Source: Campylobacteraceae bacterium
GTDB lineage: Bacteria > Campylobacterota > Campylobacteria > Campylobacterales > Sulfurospirillaceae
DNA length: 11,450 bases
Reading direction: 5' to 3'
NCBI GenBank assembly: GCA_027013265.1
Contig: JALUXQ010000132.1
Coordinates: 1-11,450 of the forward strand
Under the pieces are notes generated by a model. The model saw only the letters and a list, made by a program, of their open reading frames with translations, had not been told where the DNA came from and did not search any database. Positions 1 to 7,800 of this stretch are shown here, piece by piece. The position numbers and the translations under genes were made by a program. Each line of letters opens with the position of its first letter. The stretch's first letter is position 1.

Positions 1-850
1 GAGCTCGCTGAATTGACAGGGCGATAGAGTCTTTTCCATTTCCTATATATCCACTTGTTCTTTTTTGGTGTCCCCACTTCACATCTGCTACATCTTTTAA
101 TCTTACATTTGGTTTTATGATTAAATTCTCTAGATTTAGCACATTGTCTTTTTCACCATAGATTGTCACAGTATAAAAACTGTTTTTTCCTTTTATGAAG
201 CCCACTGGTATATCTTTGTTTTGAGCCATTATCACTTTTGTGATAGTTTCAAAATCAACACCATATTTTTTAGCTTTAAATGGATCAATTTCTACATTTA
301 TTGCACTCTTGTACCCACCAAAAACCTCAACATTTCCTATCGCTTTGTTGCTTAATAGGTGTGGCTTTATAAAGCTATCAGAAATCTTTCGTATCTCATC
401 TAAGTTTATAGAAGAATTTTTCGGACTAAGTGCTATAACATCAACTGGCAAAGTAAAATCACCTGCTGTATAGATCGCTGGATTCAAACCCACTGGTATC
501 TTTGCTTTTGCAATATTTAGTGCATTTGCAACATCAACAGCAGCTGCATTTAAGCTTTTTTTATAACCAAATTCTGCACTTACTATTGACATGTTTGCAA
601 CATTTACACTACTTACATCAGTAACCTCTCCTAGCCTTGAAAGTTCCTGCTCGATAGGCTTCGAAACTGTACTCGCCGCCACTTTTGCCGTAGCTCCTGG
701 AACTTTTGTGATGACCACAATCTTAGGTGGATTTGCATCAGGAAAAAGGTTTTTAGGAAGTGTTGTTAAACCCACAATCCCCATGATAAAAAACCCAAAT
801 ATCAAACTATAGAGCAGATAAGGTCTTTTATAAAAATATTCAAACAACAT
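1..850 (-). CDS. RND efflux transporter, inner-membrane pump (N-terminal part, cut by window start)
   Basis: This is the first 283 codons of a proton-driven RND pump; the rest lies beyond base 1. Reading back from an ATG at 850, the protein begins MLFEYFYKRPYLLYS, followed by a hydrophobic first membrane helix (about residues 11-30). Next comes LPKNLFPDANPP, a typical opening of the RND periplasmic porter domain, then the porter-domain pattern with PGATAKVAASTVSKPIEQEL (about residues 51-70). RND pumps are normally about 1000 residues and work as trimers with a periplasmic adaptor and a TolC-type channel. Those two partners are encoded directly upstream, 10 bases away in the case of the adaptor. 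An AAAGGA ribosome binding site precedes the start. The visible part cannot tell drug from metal export. No frame break is seen in the translated part. Confidence 0.92.
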   Translation of the reverse strand, partial: MLFEYFYKRPYLLYSLIFGFFIMGIVGLTTLPKNLFPDANPPKIVVITKVPGATAKVAASTVSKPIEQELSRLGEVTDVSSVNVANMSIVSAEFGYKKSLNAAAVDVANALNIAKAKIPVGLNPAIYTAGDFTLPVDVIALSPKNSSINLDEIRKISDSFIKPHLLSNKAIGNVEVFGGYKSAINVEIDPFKAKKYGVDFETITKVIMAQNKDIPVGFIKGKNSFYTVTIYGEKDNVLNLENLIIKPNVRLKDVADVKWGHQKRTSGYIGNGKDSIALSIQRA

Positions 851-860
851 TATTTATCCT

Positions 861-1946
861 TTATTTTACAGCTCTTACTTTTATTCCGCTAAGAAGTTTA
901 AGTAATATATCTTGTTTTGCAACTACTATAGTTTCATTTGCATTTACACCTTTTACGACCACGCCTTGTTCACCATTTGCTACGATACTAACTTCTTTTG
1001 GCATAGCTTTGTCTCCAGTTAAGGTTAAAACATAGCTTTTTCCATTTCTATTCAAGATTGCATCATGAGTAAGTTTATAACCACTACCACTATATATAAC
1101 AACATCTATATTTATGGTTTGGTTGCTTGCTAAGCTCTCATCTATGTTTGCAAGATATTCTAAAAGACCATTATAAGTTGTGTTTAACGCGCTAATCGGA
1201 TAGACTTTTTTATTGTAAATTATCGCTTTAGCATTTGTATCAGTTGGCAATCTTACTATCAAATAACTGCTTGATTTTGCACTTATGCTGATAAGGGGTT
1301 TGCCCGTCATCGCTATATCTCCCACATTTGCAAGTCTTGTGACTATGCCATCTACTGGTGATTTTATAGTAGCATATGAGAGCATATTGTCGATTGAGGC
1401 TCTGTTTGCTCTTAATTCTTGAACTTTAAATTTCAGAGTATCAAGTCCAGATTTTGCTGCTTCGATGCGAGTCACTTCTGCGTCAAACTCTTCTTGAGAA
1501 GCACCTTTTACACTAAGAAGTTTTTGGGTTCGCTCGTGTGTATTTTTTAGATTTTTTAGTGCTATTAGTTTTGAACTTAATTGTGATTTTAGAGACCTTA
1601 TATTTAGGTTTAATGACTCTAATTGTGTTTTCAAATCTTTATCATCAATCCTTACAATCGTCTCACCCTTTTTAACTCTTTCGCCACTTTTTACTATATA
1701 CTTTACCCTTGCACTTATCCTTGAGCTAATCTTCACATCATCGTTGCTTTTTGTAAGTGCTAGGTAAGGGAGTGTCAATGATATGTTTGAGAGTTTTGGT
1801 TTCATGGTTTTCACACTCATACTGTATGCAACTGCCATTGGTGTTTTGGCCTCTTTTTCCTGTTTTAACTTTATCACCTTTTTGCCACCTATTACAGCGG
1901 CTGCTATAATTACCAATATAACTATATAACCTAACAACTTTTTCAT
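861..1946 (-). CDS. RND periplasmic adaptor (membrane fusion protein, HlyD/AcrA family)
   Basis: This 361-residue protein links the inner-membrane RND pump to the outer-membrane channel. Residues about 5-20 form an N-terminal membrane anchor or uncleaved signal (LLGYIVILVIIAAAVIGG). The two halves of a lipoyl/barrel-sandwich domain follow, around residues 72-105 (VKYIVKSGERVKKGETIVRI) and 190-217 (ATIKSPVDGIVTRLANVGD). They are separated by an alpha-helical hairpin (about 106-186) rich in Leu, Lys and Ser. The rest is beta-barrel and membrane-proximal domain. Length and domain order are normal for the family. The start ATG overlaps the TGA of the TolC-like gene by four bases (ATGA), which implies translational coupling. 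An AAAGGAG site lies upstream inside the previous gene. No N-terminal lipobox Cys is visible, so anchoring is probably by the helix. Confidence 0.93.
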   Translation of the reverse strand: MKKLLGYIVILVIIAAAVIGGKKVIKLKQEKEAKTPMAVAYSMSVKTMKPKLSNISLTLPYLALTKSNDDVKISSRISARVKYIVKSGERVKKGETIVRIDDKDLKTQLESLNLNIRSLKSQLSSKLIALKNLKNTHERTQKLLSVKGASQEEFDAEVTRIEAAKSGLDTLKFKVQELRANRASIDNMLSYATIKSPVDGIVTRLANVGDIAMTGKPLISISAKSSSYLIVRLPTDTNAKAIIYNKKVYPISALNTTYNGLLEYLANIDESLASNQTINIDVVIYSGSGYKLTHDAILNRNGKSYVLTLTGDKAMPKEVSIVANGEQGVVVKGVNANETIVVAKQDILLKLLSGIKVRAVK

Positions 1947-3217
1947 CTTACTACTCCTTTTAAATCATTTCCATAAATTACTGCAAGTTTTGCTATATCT
2001 TGCCATTTTTGAGATACCGTTTCATAATAACTAGATTTTGCACTAAGAAGCTTATCTTCATATACTAGATAATCTTCCTCCGTCATCCTTCCTTCGTCAA
2101 ATGAAACTTTTGCATACCTTAGTAGATTTTCATTTTTTTGTATATTTGTCTTTTTTAATTTTTTTGACTTCTCTAAGAGAACGAGCTCTTTTTGCAAAGC
2201 CTTAACCTCTGCTTTTAACTCTTGTTCGCTCTTTTTTAGTTTTATTTTGTCTTTCATAATCTGTATTTTTTTGATTTGCATATCTACATCTTCGCCCCTA
2301 TTATATAGTGGCATAGAGACTCCAAGCTGGTAATATCCATATCCTCTATGCACACTGTTGCCTAATCTTGAATCATTTTGTGTATAGTTTTCACTCCACA
2401 TAACATTAAAGGCAACTTTTGGATAGTATCTCTTTGCATATGTAGCTTGAAAATCACTCATGGATGCATTTATCACTTCTTGCAAAGGTTTTAGTGCAAA
2501 GATTTCATCCTCTTTTACATTTGTTATTAGCTCCATTTTTGCTGGATTTTTTATCTCTAATCCAGTTAAGTTTTCTATATTTGAGATAAGTGTTGCTTTT
2601 TTGATATCTATATTATTTATATTTATATCAAGTTGATTTAGCTTTTCATCTATCTTGTCAATCGCAATCCCTGGCATCCTTCCAGAATTTACTGAAATTT
2701 GCAAATCCTCTTTCGTTTTCAAAAGAGATTTTTGTGTAGCTTTTAGCGAAATAAGCAGGTTGTTCAGGTACTCAAGAGTTGCATTTGAGCCTAAAATCAA
2801 AGCTTCATTTTGATAAAAATTCAACTCTTTTTTTAGTCTTGCACTTTTTGCAAGGTATTTTGCTTTTTGGCTTAAATCCCCAAGCTCTTTTACAAACAGA
2901 GGAATACTTGCACCGATACCAACTTTCTGAATAGTTTGCGAAAATGGCAATGATTGACCTGCCAATTTCGCAGTAGCATCAGGGTCAAGAGGTATAAGAT
3001 TTGTTGGACTATTATAGTGTGTATAACTAGCAAACAAATCCACTTTTGGATAGTAGCCTGCGTTTACTCTATCTTGGGCTATTTGAGCCATTTTTGAGCT
3101 AATCTCATCTATTTTTGTGGTTGGTTGCTTTTTGATTGCATTAAAAAGCTGCGTTATAGTAGCCGCTTGCAGATTTATAGCTATCAGCAAAAACAAAAGT
3201 ATATTTCTTATCTTCAT
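1943..3217 (-). CDS. TolC-like outer membrane efflux protein
   Basis: This 424-residue protein is the outer-membrane channel of the tripartite efflux pump. Residues 1-18 are a Sec signal peptide (MKIRNILLFLLIAINLQA). The remainder shows the TolC/OEP style: long amphipathic helices rich in Lys, Leu and Asn, in two repeats. Each repeat contains a strand-like segment with a YPKV motif (GYYPKVDLFASYTHY near residues 54-68 and RYYPKVAFNVMW in the second repeat). The second repeat also has the conserved GVSMPLYNRG. The protein ends with a helix containing ISVNSGRM-like and VSFDEGRMTEEDYL elements, typical of the family. It starts two bases after the TetR gene and overlaps the adaptor gene by four bases, so the four genes are very likely one transcript. 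Substrate cannot be told from sequence. Confidence 0.92.
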   Translation of the reverse strand: MKIRNILLFLLIAINLQAATITQLFNAIKKQPTTKIDEISSKMAQIAQDRVNAGYYPKVDLFASYTHYNSPTNLIPLDPDATAKLAGQSLPFSQTIQKVGIGASIPLFVKELGDLSQKAKYLAKSARLKKELNFYQNEALILGSNATLEYLNNLLISLKATQKSLLKTKEDLQISVNSGRMPGIAIDKIDEKLNQLDININNIDIKKATLISNIENLTGLEIKNPAKMELITNVKEDEIFALKPLQEVINASMSDFQATYAKRYYPKVAFNVMWSENYTQNDSRLGNSVHRGYGYYQLGVSMPLYNRGEDVDMQIKKIQIMKDKIKLKKSEQELKAEVKALQKELVLLEKSKKLKKTNIQKNENLLRYAKVSFDEGRMTEEDYLVYEDKLLSAKSSYYETVSQKWQDIAKLAVIYGNDLKGVVR

Positions 3218-3219
3218 CT

Positions 3220-3849
3220 CTAATCCTTTAACATTTTTTTTACTTTTTTTGATATATAAGCTGAAATCTCATCTATATCACAAGTTGCACAAGTGTCTAG
3301 CTTCTCTTCTTCATAAGCTTTTATTCGTATCTTTTTTGTAGTAATCATAAGGTTTAATGAACCTAAAATCATAAAATACAAAACCATAGGAATTGTATCT
3401 TTAAAGCAACCTTTTTCCTCGCCTCTTTTTAGAATATCGCTAAAGAGTGCATACATCTTTTTCATGTTATAAAACAATTTTTCAGGCAATGTAGCACCGC
3501 TGTCGCTCAACTCTTTCAATAAAAGAGATGGGAGGTGCGGAAATTTACAAGCAAATTTTGCATATGTTTTAATAAAACTATCTAATTCATCTATAGGCTT
3601 ATGGTAGTTTTTGTTCTCCTTTGTTACGGTATCATATATCTCTTTAAGAACTTGTATTATCACTGCTTCATAAAGCCCTCGTTTACTTTTATAGTAGTAA
3701 AAAATCATGGCCTTGTTTAAGTCACACTTTGTTGCTAACTCCTCCATGGAGGTGGCGCTATAACCTTTTTTTGAAAAAAGCTCTATGGCATTTAATAAAA
3801 TAAGATTTTTAGATACTTGGGCATTTCTTTTTTTTACAACTCTGCTCAT
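3220..3849 (-). CDS. TetR/AcrR-family transcriptional regulator of the efflux operon
   Basis: This 209-residue repressor has an N-terminal TetR DNA-binding domain. Helix 1 contains ILLNAIELFSKKGYSATSM (residues 17-35), followed by the helix-turn-helix EELATKCDLNKAMIFYYY (36-53), with KSKRGLYEAV closing the domain as usual. The C-terminal ligand-binding part is poorly conserved, as expected. It has an unusual CATC pair at residues 187-190 near the end. The gene is the first of an operon with TolC, adaptor and RND pump genes, starting two bases before TolC. It has an AAGGAG site seven to eight bases before its ATG. Two inverted repeats in the promoter region (3863-3884 and 3907-3932) are the likely binding sites. 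By analogy with AcrR/CmeR-type systems it probably represses its own operon until a ligand binds; that is inference. Confidence 0.92.
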   Translation of the reverse strand: MSRVVKKRNAQVSKNLILLNAIELFSKKGYSATSMEELATKCDLNKAMIFYYYKSKRGLYEAVIIQVLKEIYDTVTKENKNYHKPIDELDSFIKTYAKFACKFPHLPSLLLKELSDSGATLPEKLFYNMKKMYALFSDILKRGEEKGCFKDTIPMVLYFMILGSLNLMITTKKIRIKAYEEEKLDTCATCDIDEISAYISKKVKKMLKD

Positions 3850-3862
3850 ATTTTCTCCTTAT

Positions 3863-3884
3863 TAATCAACTATTTAGTTAATTA
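3863..3884. promoter_or_regulatory. Candidate TetR operator 1 (inverted repeat)
   Basis: A 22-base imperfect palindrome in which 9 of 11 pairs match, with core AACTATTTAGTT. It lies between the predicted -10 box and the ATG of the TetR gene and overlaps the -10 box at its right end. Its minus-strand reading shares TTAACTAAnTAG with the second palindrome at 3907-3932. Position and pairing fit an autorepression operator. Confidence 0.6.
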
Positions 3885-3886
3885 TA
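3881..3886 (-). promoter_or_regulatory. Candidate -10 box of the efflux operon
   Basis: On the minus strand this reads TATAAT, 31 bases upstream of the TetR start codon. No convincing -35 hexamer is seen 16-18 bases further upstream (the region reads TAAAAA). This is common for Campylobacterota promoters, which depend mainly on the -10 element. The box sits between the two inverted repeats, so a protein bound at either would be expected to block polymerase. Confidence 0.5.
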
Positions 3887-3906
3887 ATAAAGTTCTACTT
3901 AACTTT

Positions 3907-3932
3907 TTATTAATTATCTAGTTAGTTAATAA
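3907..3932. promoter_or_regulatory. Candidate TetR operator 2 (26-base inverted repeat)
   Basis: A 26-base palindrome with 11 of 13 matching pairs: TTATTAA outer arms around TTATCTAGTTAG. It lies just upstream of the -10 box in the -35 region. It shares TTAACTAAnTAG (minus-strand reading) with operator 1. Centre-to-centre distance between the two sites is about 46 bases. The similarity of two palindromes in one 109-base gap is stronger evidence than either alone. Confidence 0.6.
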
Positions 3933-3958
3933 ATTTGAGGGGAAATTTTAATGGATTT

Positions 3959-4225
3959 TTATTTGCCAAATACATTTGCTATTTGGTTGATTTGCTTATC
4001 ACTTAGACTTGATGCATAGCTCTTCATGATAGAACTTGAAGTTTTAAAGTAGTTTAGTCTTGCAACTATCTCTTTCTTTTTTAAGTTTTTGACAATTTTT
4101 GACCTTCCAAGCGCCTTTCTTTGGAAGTTTTTTCCATGGCAACCTTGGCATACAGCTATATATGAAGCAAGAAGAGGGATATTTAAAAAGAAAAATACTA
4201 ATATTGCTATGTTTACAAACCTCAT
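3959..4225 (-). CDS. Small monoheme c-type cytochrome (exported)
   Basis: An 88-residue exported electron carrier. Residues 1-20 form a Sec signal peptide (RFVNIAILVFFFLNIPLLA). A single heme-binding motif CQGCH follows at residues 26-30, so the heme lies almost at the N-terminus of the mature protein. Met67 in SSSIMKSYASSLSD is the likely second axial ligand, followed by the usual C-terminal helix DKQINQIANVF. This is the layout of class I, c553-like periplasmic cytochromes. The mature protein, about 68 residues, is short for the class, and the basic loop KIVKNLKKKE is notable. Its ATG lies immediately before the stop codon of the preceding small gene, with no free bases between them, so translation is probably coupled. 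It is the last gene of the reductase transcript and may carry electrons to or from a periplasmic partner; which one is unknown. Confidence 0.87.
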   Translation of the reverse strand: MRFVNIAILVFFFLNIPLLASYIAVCQGCHGKNFQRKALGRSKIVKNLKKKEIVARLNYFKTSSSIMKSYASSLSDKQINQIANVFGK

Positions 4226-4498
4226 CTAACAACCCTCCTCTACTTCTTCTACTACATTTAAATCATCGATTATACTCAAAATTTTACCAAATTTATCAAC
4301 CTCTACTCTCTCTTGCATACTATTATTTCTTATAATAACAAAATAGTTGTTATCTGTCATCTCTTTAATATGTAAAAATATTATATTTTGGTTCTTGTAG
4401 TGTTTTTTAATGCTATCTTTTACTATTTGTCTGTCTTGATCACTTGCTAGCATGGCTATAGGTAAACTAAAACACAGAATCAATATATGCTTCAGCAT
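4226..4498 (-). CDS. Small exported PepSY-like protein, second of a tandem pair, ends in Gly-Cys
   Basis: A 90-residue protein with an N-terminal Sec signal (LKHILILCFSLPIAMLA, cleavage probably near residue 18). One alpha/beta domain follows, of the PepSY-like type: helix IVKDSIKKHY, strands around FLHIKE, YFVIIR and RVEVDKFGKILSI. It aligns with the preceding gene's product almost without gaps from IVK to the C-terminus. Both keep IVK, an aromatic Tyr, the strand Y-x-x-II, V-x-V-x-K-x-GKILSI and a terminal Gly-Cys; here the end is EEVEEGC. The only Cys of the mature protein is the last residue. It overlaps the preceding paralog by seven bases. The function is not known. PepSY-type domains are linked to inhibition or sensing roles and PepSY-like secreted repeats bind unknown ligands. 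A role with the upstream reductase or the downstream cytochrome is inferred from position only. Confidence 0.8.
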   Translation of the reverse strand: MLKHILILCFSLPIAMLASDQDRQIVKDSIKKHYKNQNIIFLHIKEMTDNNYFVIIRNNSMQERVEVDKFGKILSIIDDLNVVEEVEEGC

Positions 4499-4779
4499 CC
4501 GCCTGTTGGCTCCATGCCTTTTAGGTATTCACTGATACTTAAGATTTTTCCTTTTTTTGTCACAACAACTTTATCTTTCCCAGATTTTGTCTTTATAATT
4601 ATAGTGTATCTCAACCCTTTGCTTTTTATAGAAAGAATTTTAATATCTTTACCATTATATTGCTTCGTGATATTTGTTTTCACAATCTCTGGCAATAAAC
4701 TAAAATCTAGTGCAAAAGCAGAATTTGTAAAAACAAACAGAACTATAAAGCTCAAACACTTAATAAAAAAATTTTTCAT
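4492..4779 (-). CDS. Small exported PepSY-like protein, first of a tandem pair, ends in Gly-Gly-Cys
   Basis: A 95-residue exported protein. Residues 1-23 are a Sec signal peptide with an AFA cleavage site (FIVLFVFTNSAFA). The mature part starts LDFSLLPEIVK and has the PepSY-like pattern of one helix (LPEIVKTNITKQYNGKDIK) followed by strands (ILSIKSKG, RYTIIIKTKSG, KVVVTKKGKILSI). It ends PTGGC. The C-terminal Cys is the only Cys in the mature protein, and its paralog also ends in Gly-Cys. A strong AGGAGG site precedes the ATG by a few bases, and an 11-bp hairpin lies just before that site. The gene follows the molybdoenzyme catalytic gene by 71 bases, so it may be co-transcribed with it. No named function is recognised. 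The terminal Gly-Gly-Cys resembles the swinging-arm end of SoxY (which ends Gly-Gly-Cys-Gly-Gly), but the fold here looks different. Confidence 0.8.
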   Translation of the reverse strand: MKNFFIKCLSFIVLFVFTNSAFALDFSLLPEIVKTNITKQYNGKDIKILSIKSKGLRYTIIIKTKSGKDKVVVTKKGKILSISEYLKGMEPTGGC

Positions 4780-4799
4780 GACATCCTCCTATAAAATTT

Positions 4800-4836
4800 G
4801 TACCTGCCAAAAGAAGGATAGAGACTTGGCAGGTAC
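4800..4836. other. Intercistronic hairpin between the catalytic subunit gene and the small-protein genes
   Basis: A perfect 11-bp inverted repeat, GTACCTGCCAA / TTGGCAGGTAC, separated by a 15-base loop. It lies in the 71-base gap between the catalytic subunit stop (4851) and the next start (4779). On the transcribed minus strand it is followed by AAATTTTATAGGAGG, with no clean run of U, so it is not a convincing strong intrinsic terminator. It could stabilise the upstream mRNA 3' end, partially terminate, or affect access to the AGGAGG site about ten bases downstream. Confidence 0.65.
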
Positions 4837-4850
4837 GCATTACAAAATTT

Positions 4851-7800
4851 TTAAGCTTTTACAAGTCCTACAAATGAATCATAGAACACTGCAGAGCCAC
4901 CTATCAAATCCTCAAGACAAGAGTTTTTAAGTCCGCTGTCAACTGTTTGAGCTGCATTTGTACAAACTCCACTCTCTCTAGATTTTTCACCTTTGATAAC
5001 TTTGCCATCAACTACGATGTCTCTAGAGCAATATGCCCAGTGACCAAAACTCCAAGAAGCACATAGAACTCCTGGTCTTAGACCTTCAACTGTTCTGATT
5101 TTTGCTACCATAGGTTTTTTACCAGATGGTCCTAAATCCCACATTCCCTCAGGATTATCAGCTGAAACTACTTTTGCCATATCTCCGTTTTTAAATCCCA
5201 TCTCTAACGCTGTTTGGGAATTTATATCCAAAGTATTTTCTGGCATTACTGCTTGCAACCAGTAGTCAACCGCTTGAGTTCTAGCTTGTCCACCAGTGAT
5301 TGGTTTATAAGTTATAGATTTTAGTGGATAAGCAGAGCTTCCAACAACCTCTTTTCCTGCATAGTCAAATGCATGGTTGTATTGGCTGATACCACTAAAT
5401 TTCTTACCTGTATAACTGTGTCTTGTATTTGCTACTTTTTCACAGTAGAAGTTAAACATTTTACCAAATTTATGTAGTATTTTATCGCTATTTTCTACAT
5501 TTTTGGTATAATTTGTAAAATCTTCACCTCTGACACCACGATTTAATAGGTAAACAGTCTTTTTAAACCAATTTTTACCATTTGCGTCTGTACAAGCTTT
5601 TGACCATCTATCAAAATCAAATGTATCTGCACTCATATGTCTTCTTGCTTTTTTAAATATCGCTAGCTCTCTCGCATCTGCATCAGGAAGATCGTCACCA
5701 TGATGGTCGCCTGCTGCTATATTGGTTGCCATTTTAAGATACCAGTCTTCGATTCTTTTGAAAGGCATACCTTTACCAAAACCATCATCTCCATATCCAG
5801 GAAGATTTAGTTTTTCAGCCAATGCAAGCAGCATTGATTCAAAACCTACATGCTGTTTTTCACCAAAGATTGTCGCAGTATCTGTCAAAGGTTCGATTGT
5901 TGGTTGTCTTACTTTTGACATTTTTGTAACTGCTACTGGTGTAACATGTGGAGTGCCCCATCTTTCCCAAATAGCAAGATCAGGGAAGATATAATCAGCA
6001 AACATGCTAGTTTCACCAACTGCTACATCATTTGCGATATATAATGGAGTCTTCTTAAGGTCAAGGATAGTCTTCATTGACATATGAGCCGCTGGATTTG
6101 ACAATAGCGGAGTACCCATGATAGTCATCAATATTTTAACACCATATGGATATGCATCATCCATAGATGGTATAGCTTCTTGATAAACATTACCAGTGTG
6201 TGGGAACCAAGGTCTTTTTGCAGGATAACCATTTTTTTGGAAATATGAGCTGTGCTCATAGTATGAACCCTCTCTTGTTATCTTGTGTCCAAACGACTTG
6301 GTTTTACCAGCAAATGCATCTTTTTTAAGATTAAATGGTCCACCTTTGCTTCCATCTTCATGGTAGTGACCACCACCTTTGATAAGACCACCATTATAGT
6401 CTATATTACCAACTAGCATATTCATATAAATTACAGCCATACCGTTAAAGTATCCATTTGTATGTTGTACTGGACCTCTATACATCTCTGCTGCTGCTTG
6501 TCTTCCGTACTTAACATACTCTCTGACTACTTCAACGATGTCTTTAACCCTAAGTCCTGCCTCTTTAGCCCACTCTTCCATAGACTTACTCATAGCATAC
6601 TCTTTGACCATCAAGAGTTCAGATTTAACTTTGATACCATTTAATTCGCCTGAGAAGAATAGATCACCAACAACAGCATTTAGTTTGTCGTTTGTATTTA
6701 CAGCAACTGGTTGTCCACCTTGAGTAGTTACAAACTGATCACTTGTTCCGATGCCAAGATCACTAGCTCTTAGTTTTTTAGCTGGTCCCTCTTTATCATA
6801 TGCAACTAGGTGAGTAGCACTTGTCCAACTCTCTTCATTTGCTTTTTTAGCTGCTGCTTTATTTGCATTTACCAAGAACTCTTTGTTGATTTTATCATTT
6901 TCAAACATCCATCTAATCATAGCATAGATTAGTGCCGCATCGCCATTTGGTCTTACAGGAACCCACTTCCAAGCTTTTGCTGCACTTTTGGAAAATCTAG
7001 GATCAACAACTACTACTTTACAGCCATCATCTACTATAGCATTAGTTGCTAAGTTAGCCATTATTGGTGGTCCAAAGTTTGCTTCAACAAAACCTGTTCC
7101 AAAGTATATAACAAATCTTGAGTTTCTAAAGTCTGGTTTCATATGCTCACTTACAATCTTCCACTTACCGCCATCTACATATTGGCTTGTCACTTGTTTA
7201 TAAGCGATATGGTGTGATTGTTCACAAACAGTTGTGTGCTCCATGAAGTTGTTACTTCCATAAGCTCCCTTGTGCCATCTTTTTGCAAACTCTTTTCTAC
7301 CATGCTCCATTCTACCTGCAAGCATCAAGAATTGATTGTTTTTTGGTCCAAGATCTGGCTGATCAGGGTCTATCAAGAGATCTAGATGCGCAGCATGCTT
7401 TGCTTTAAAATCTGCAAGGCTCATTTTGCCTTTTCCAACATTCATAGCATCGCCTGCCATATCTTTTGCGACTTTTGCATCTGTTAACGCTCTAACTTGA
7501 CGCATACCCTCAACTATTCTGTTCTCTTCACCAGGGACATCTGCAAAAAGTTTTCCACCTTCAACTACTTCTGTTATAGCTTTGTCAAATGGTATAACTT
7601 TCCACTTGCCTTCACCTCTTTTACCAGCTCTTTTCAAAACTTTTACAACACGGTATGGATCATACATAGTTTGGATACCAGCTTGACCTTTAGGGCAAAG
7701 ACCAGCATCAATCTTAGCACCAACTTGTATATCAGTTGATGTTGGAATTGGGCTATTTAGATTTTGAATTGAGTAAGGGTTACCATCGATTTTAACTGCA

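Noticed and set aside
3931..3949. AAATTT-GAGGGG-AAATTT stem as a terminator after the cytochrome gene
   Set aside because: The stem has only six A/T pairs, formed by self-complementary arms, and has no U-run on the transcribed strand. The end of the reductase transcript remains unassigned.
4044..4232. Open frame of 62 codons on the minus strand overlapping the cytochrome gene
   Set aside because: It is a shifted frame of the cytochrome and the end of the small-protein gene, with no family pattern. The cytochrome frame has the signal peptide, CQGCH and Met ligand.
4492..4779. Calling the Gly-Gly-Cys-ended protein SoxY
   Set aside because: SoxY is longer, has an Ig-like fold and normally ends Gly-Gly-Cys-Gly-Gly with SoxZ beside it. 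The helix-strand pattern here is PepSY-like and no sox gene is in the window.
4487..4930. 147-codon open frame on the plus strand
   Set aside because: It is antisense to the first PepSY-like gene and the end of the catalytic gene, has no recognisable pattern, and runs through the hairpin; a shadow of AT-rich coding DNA.
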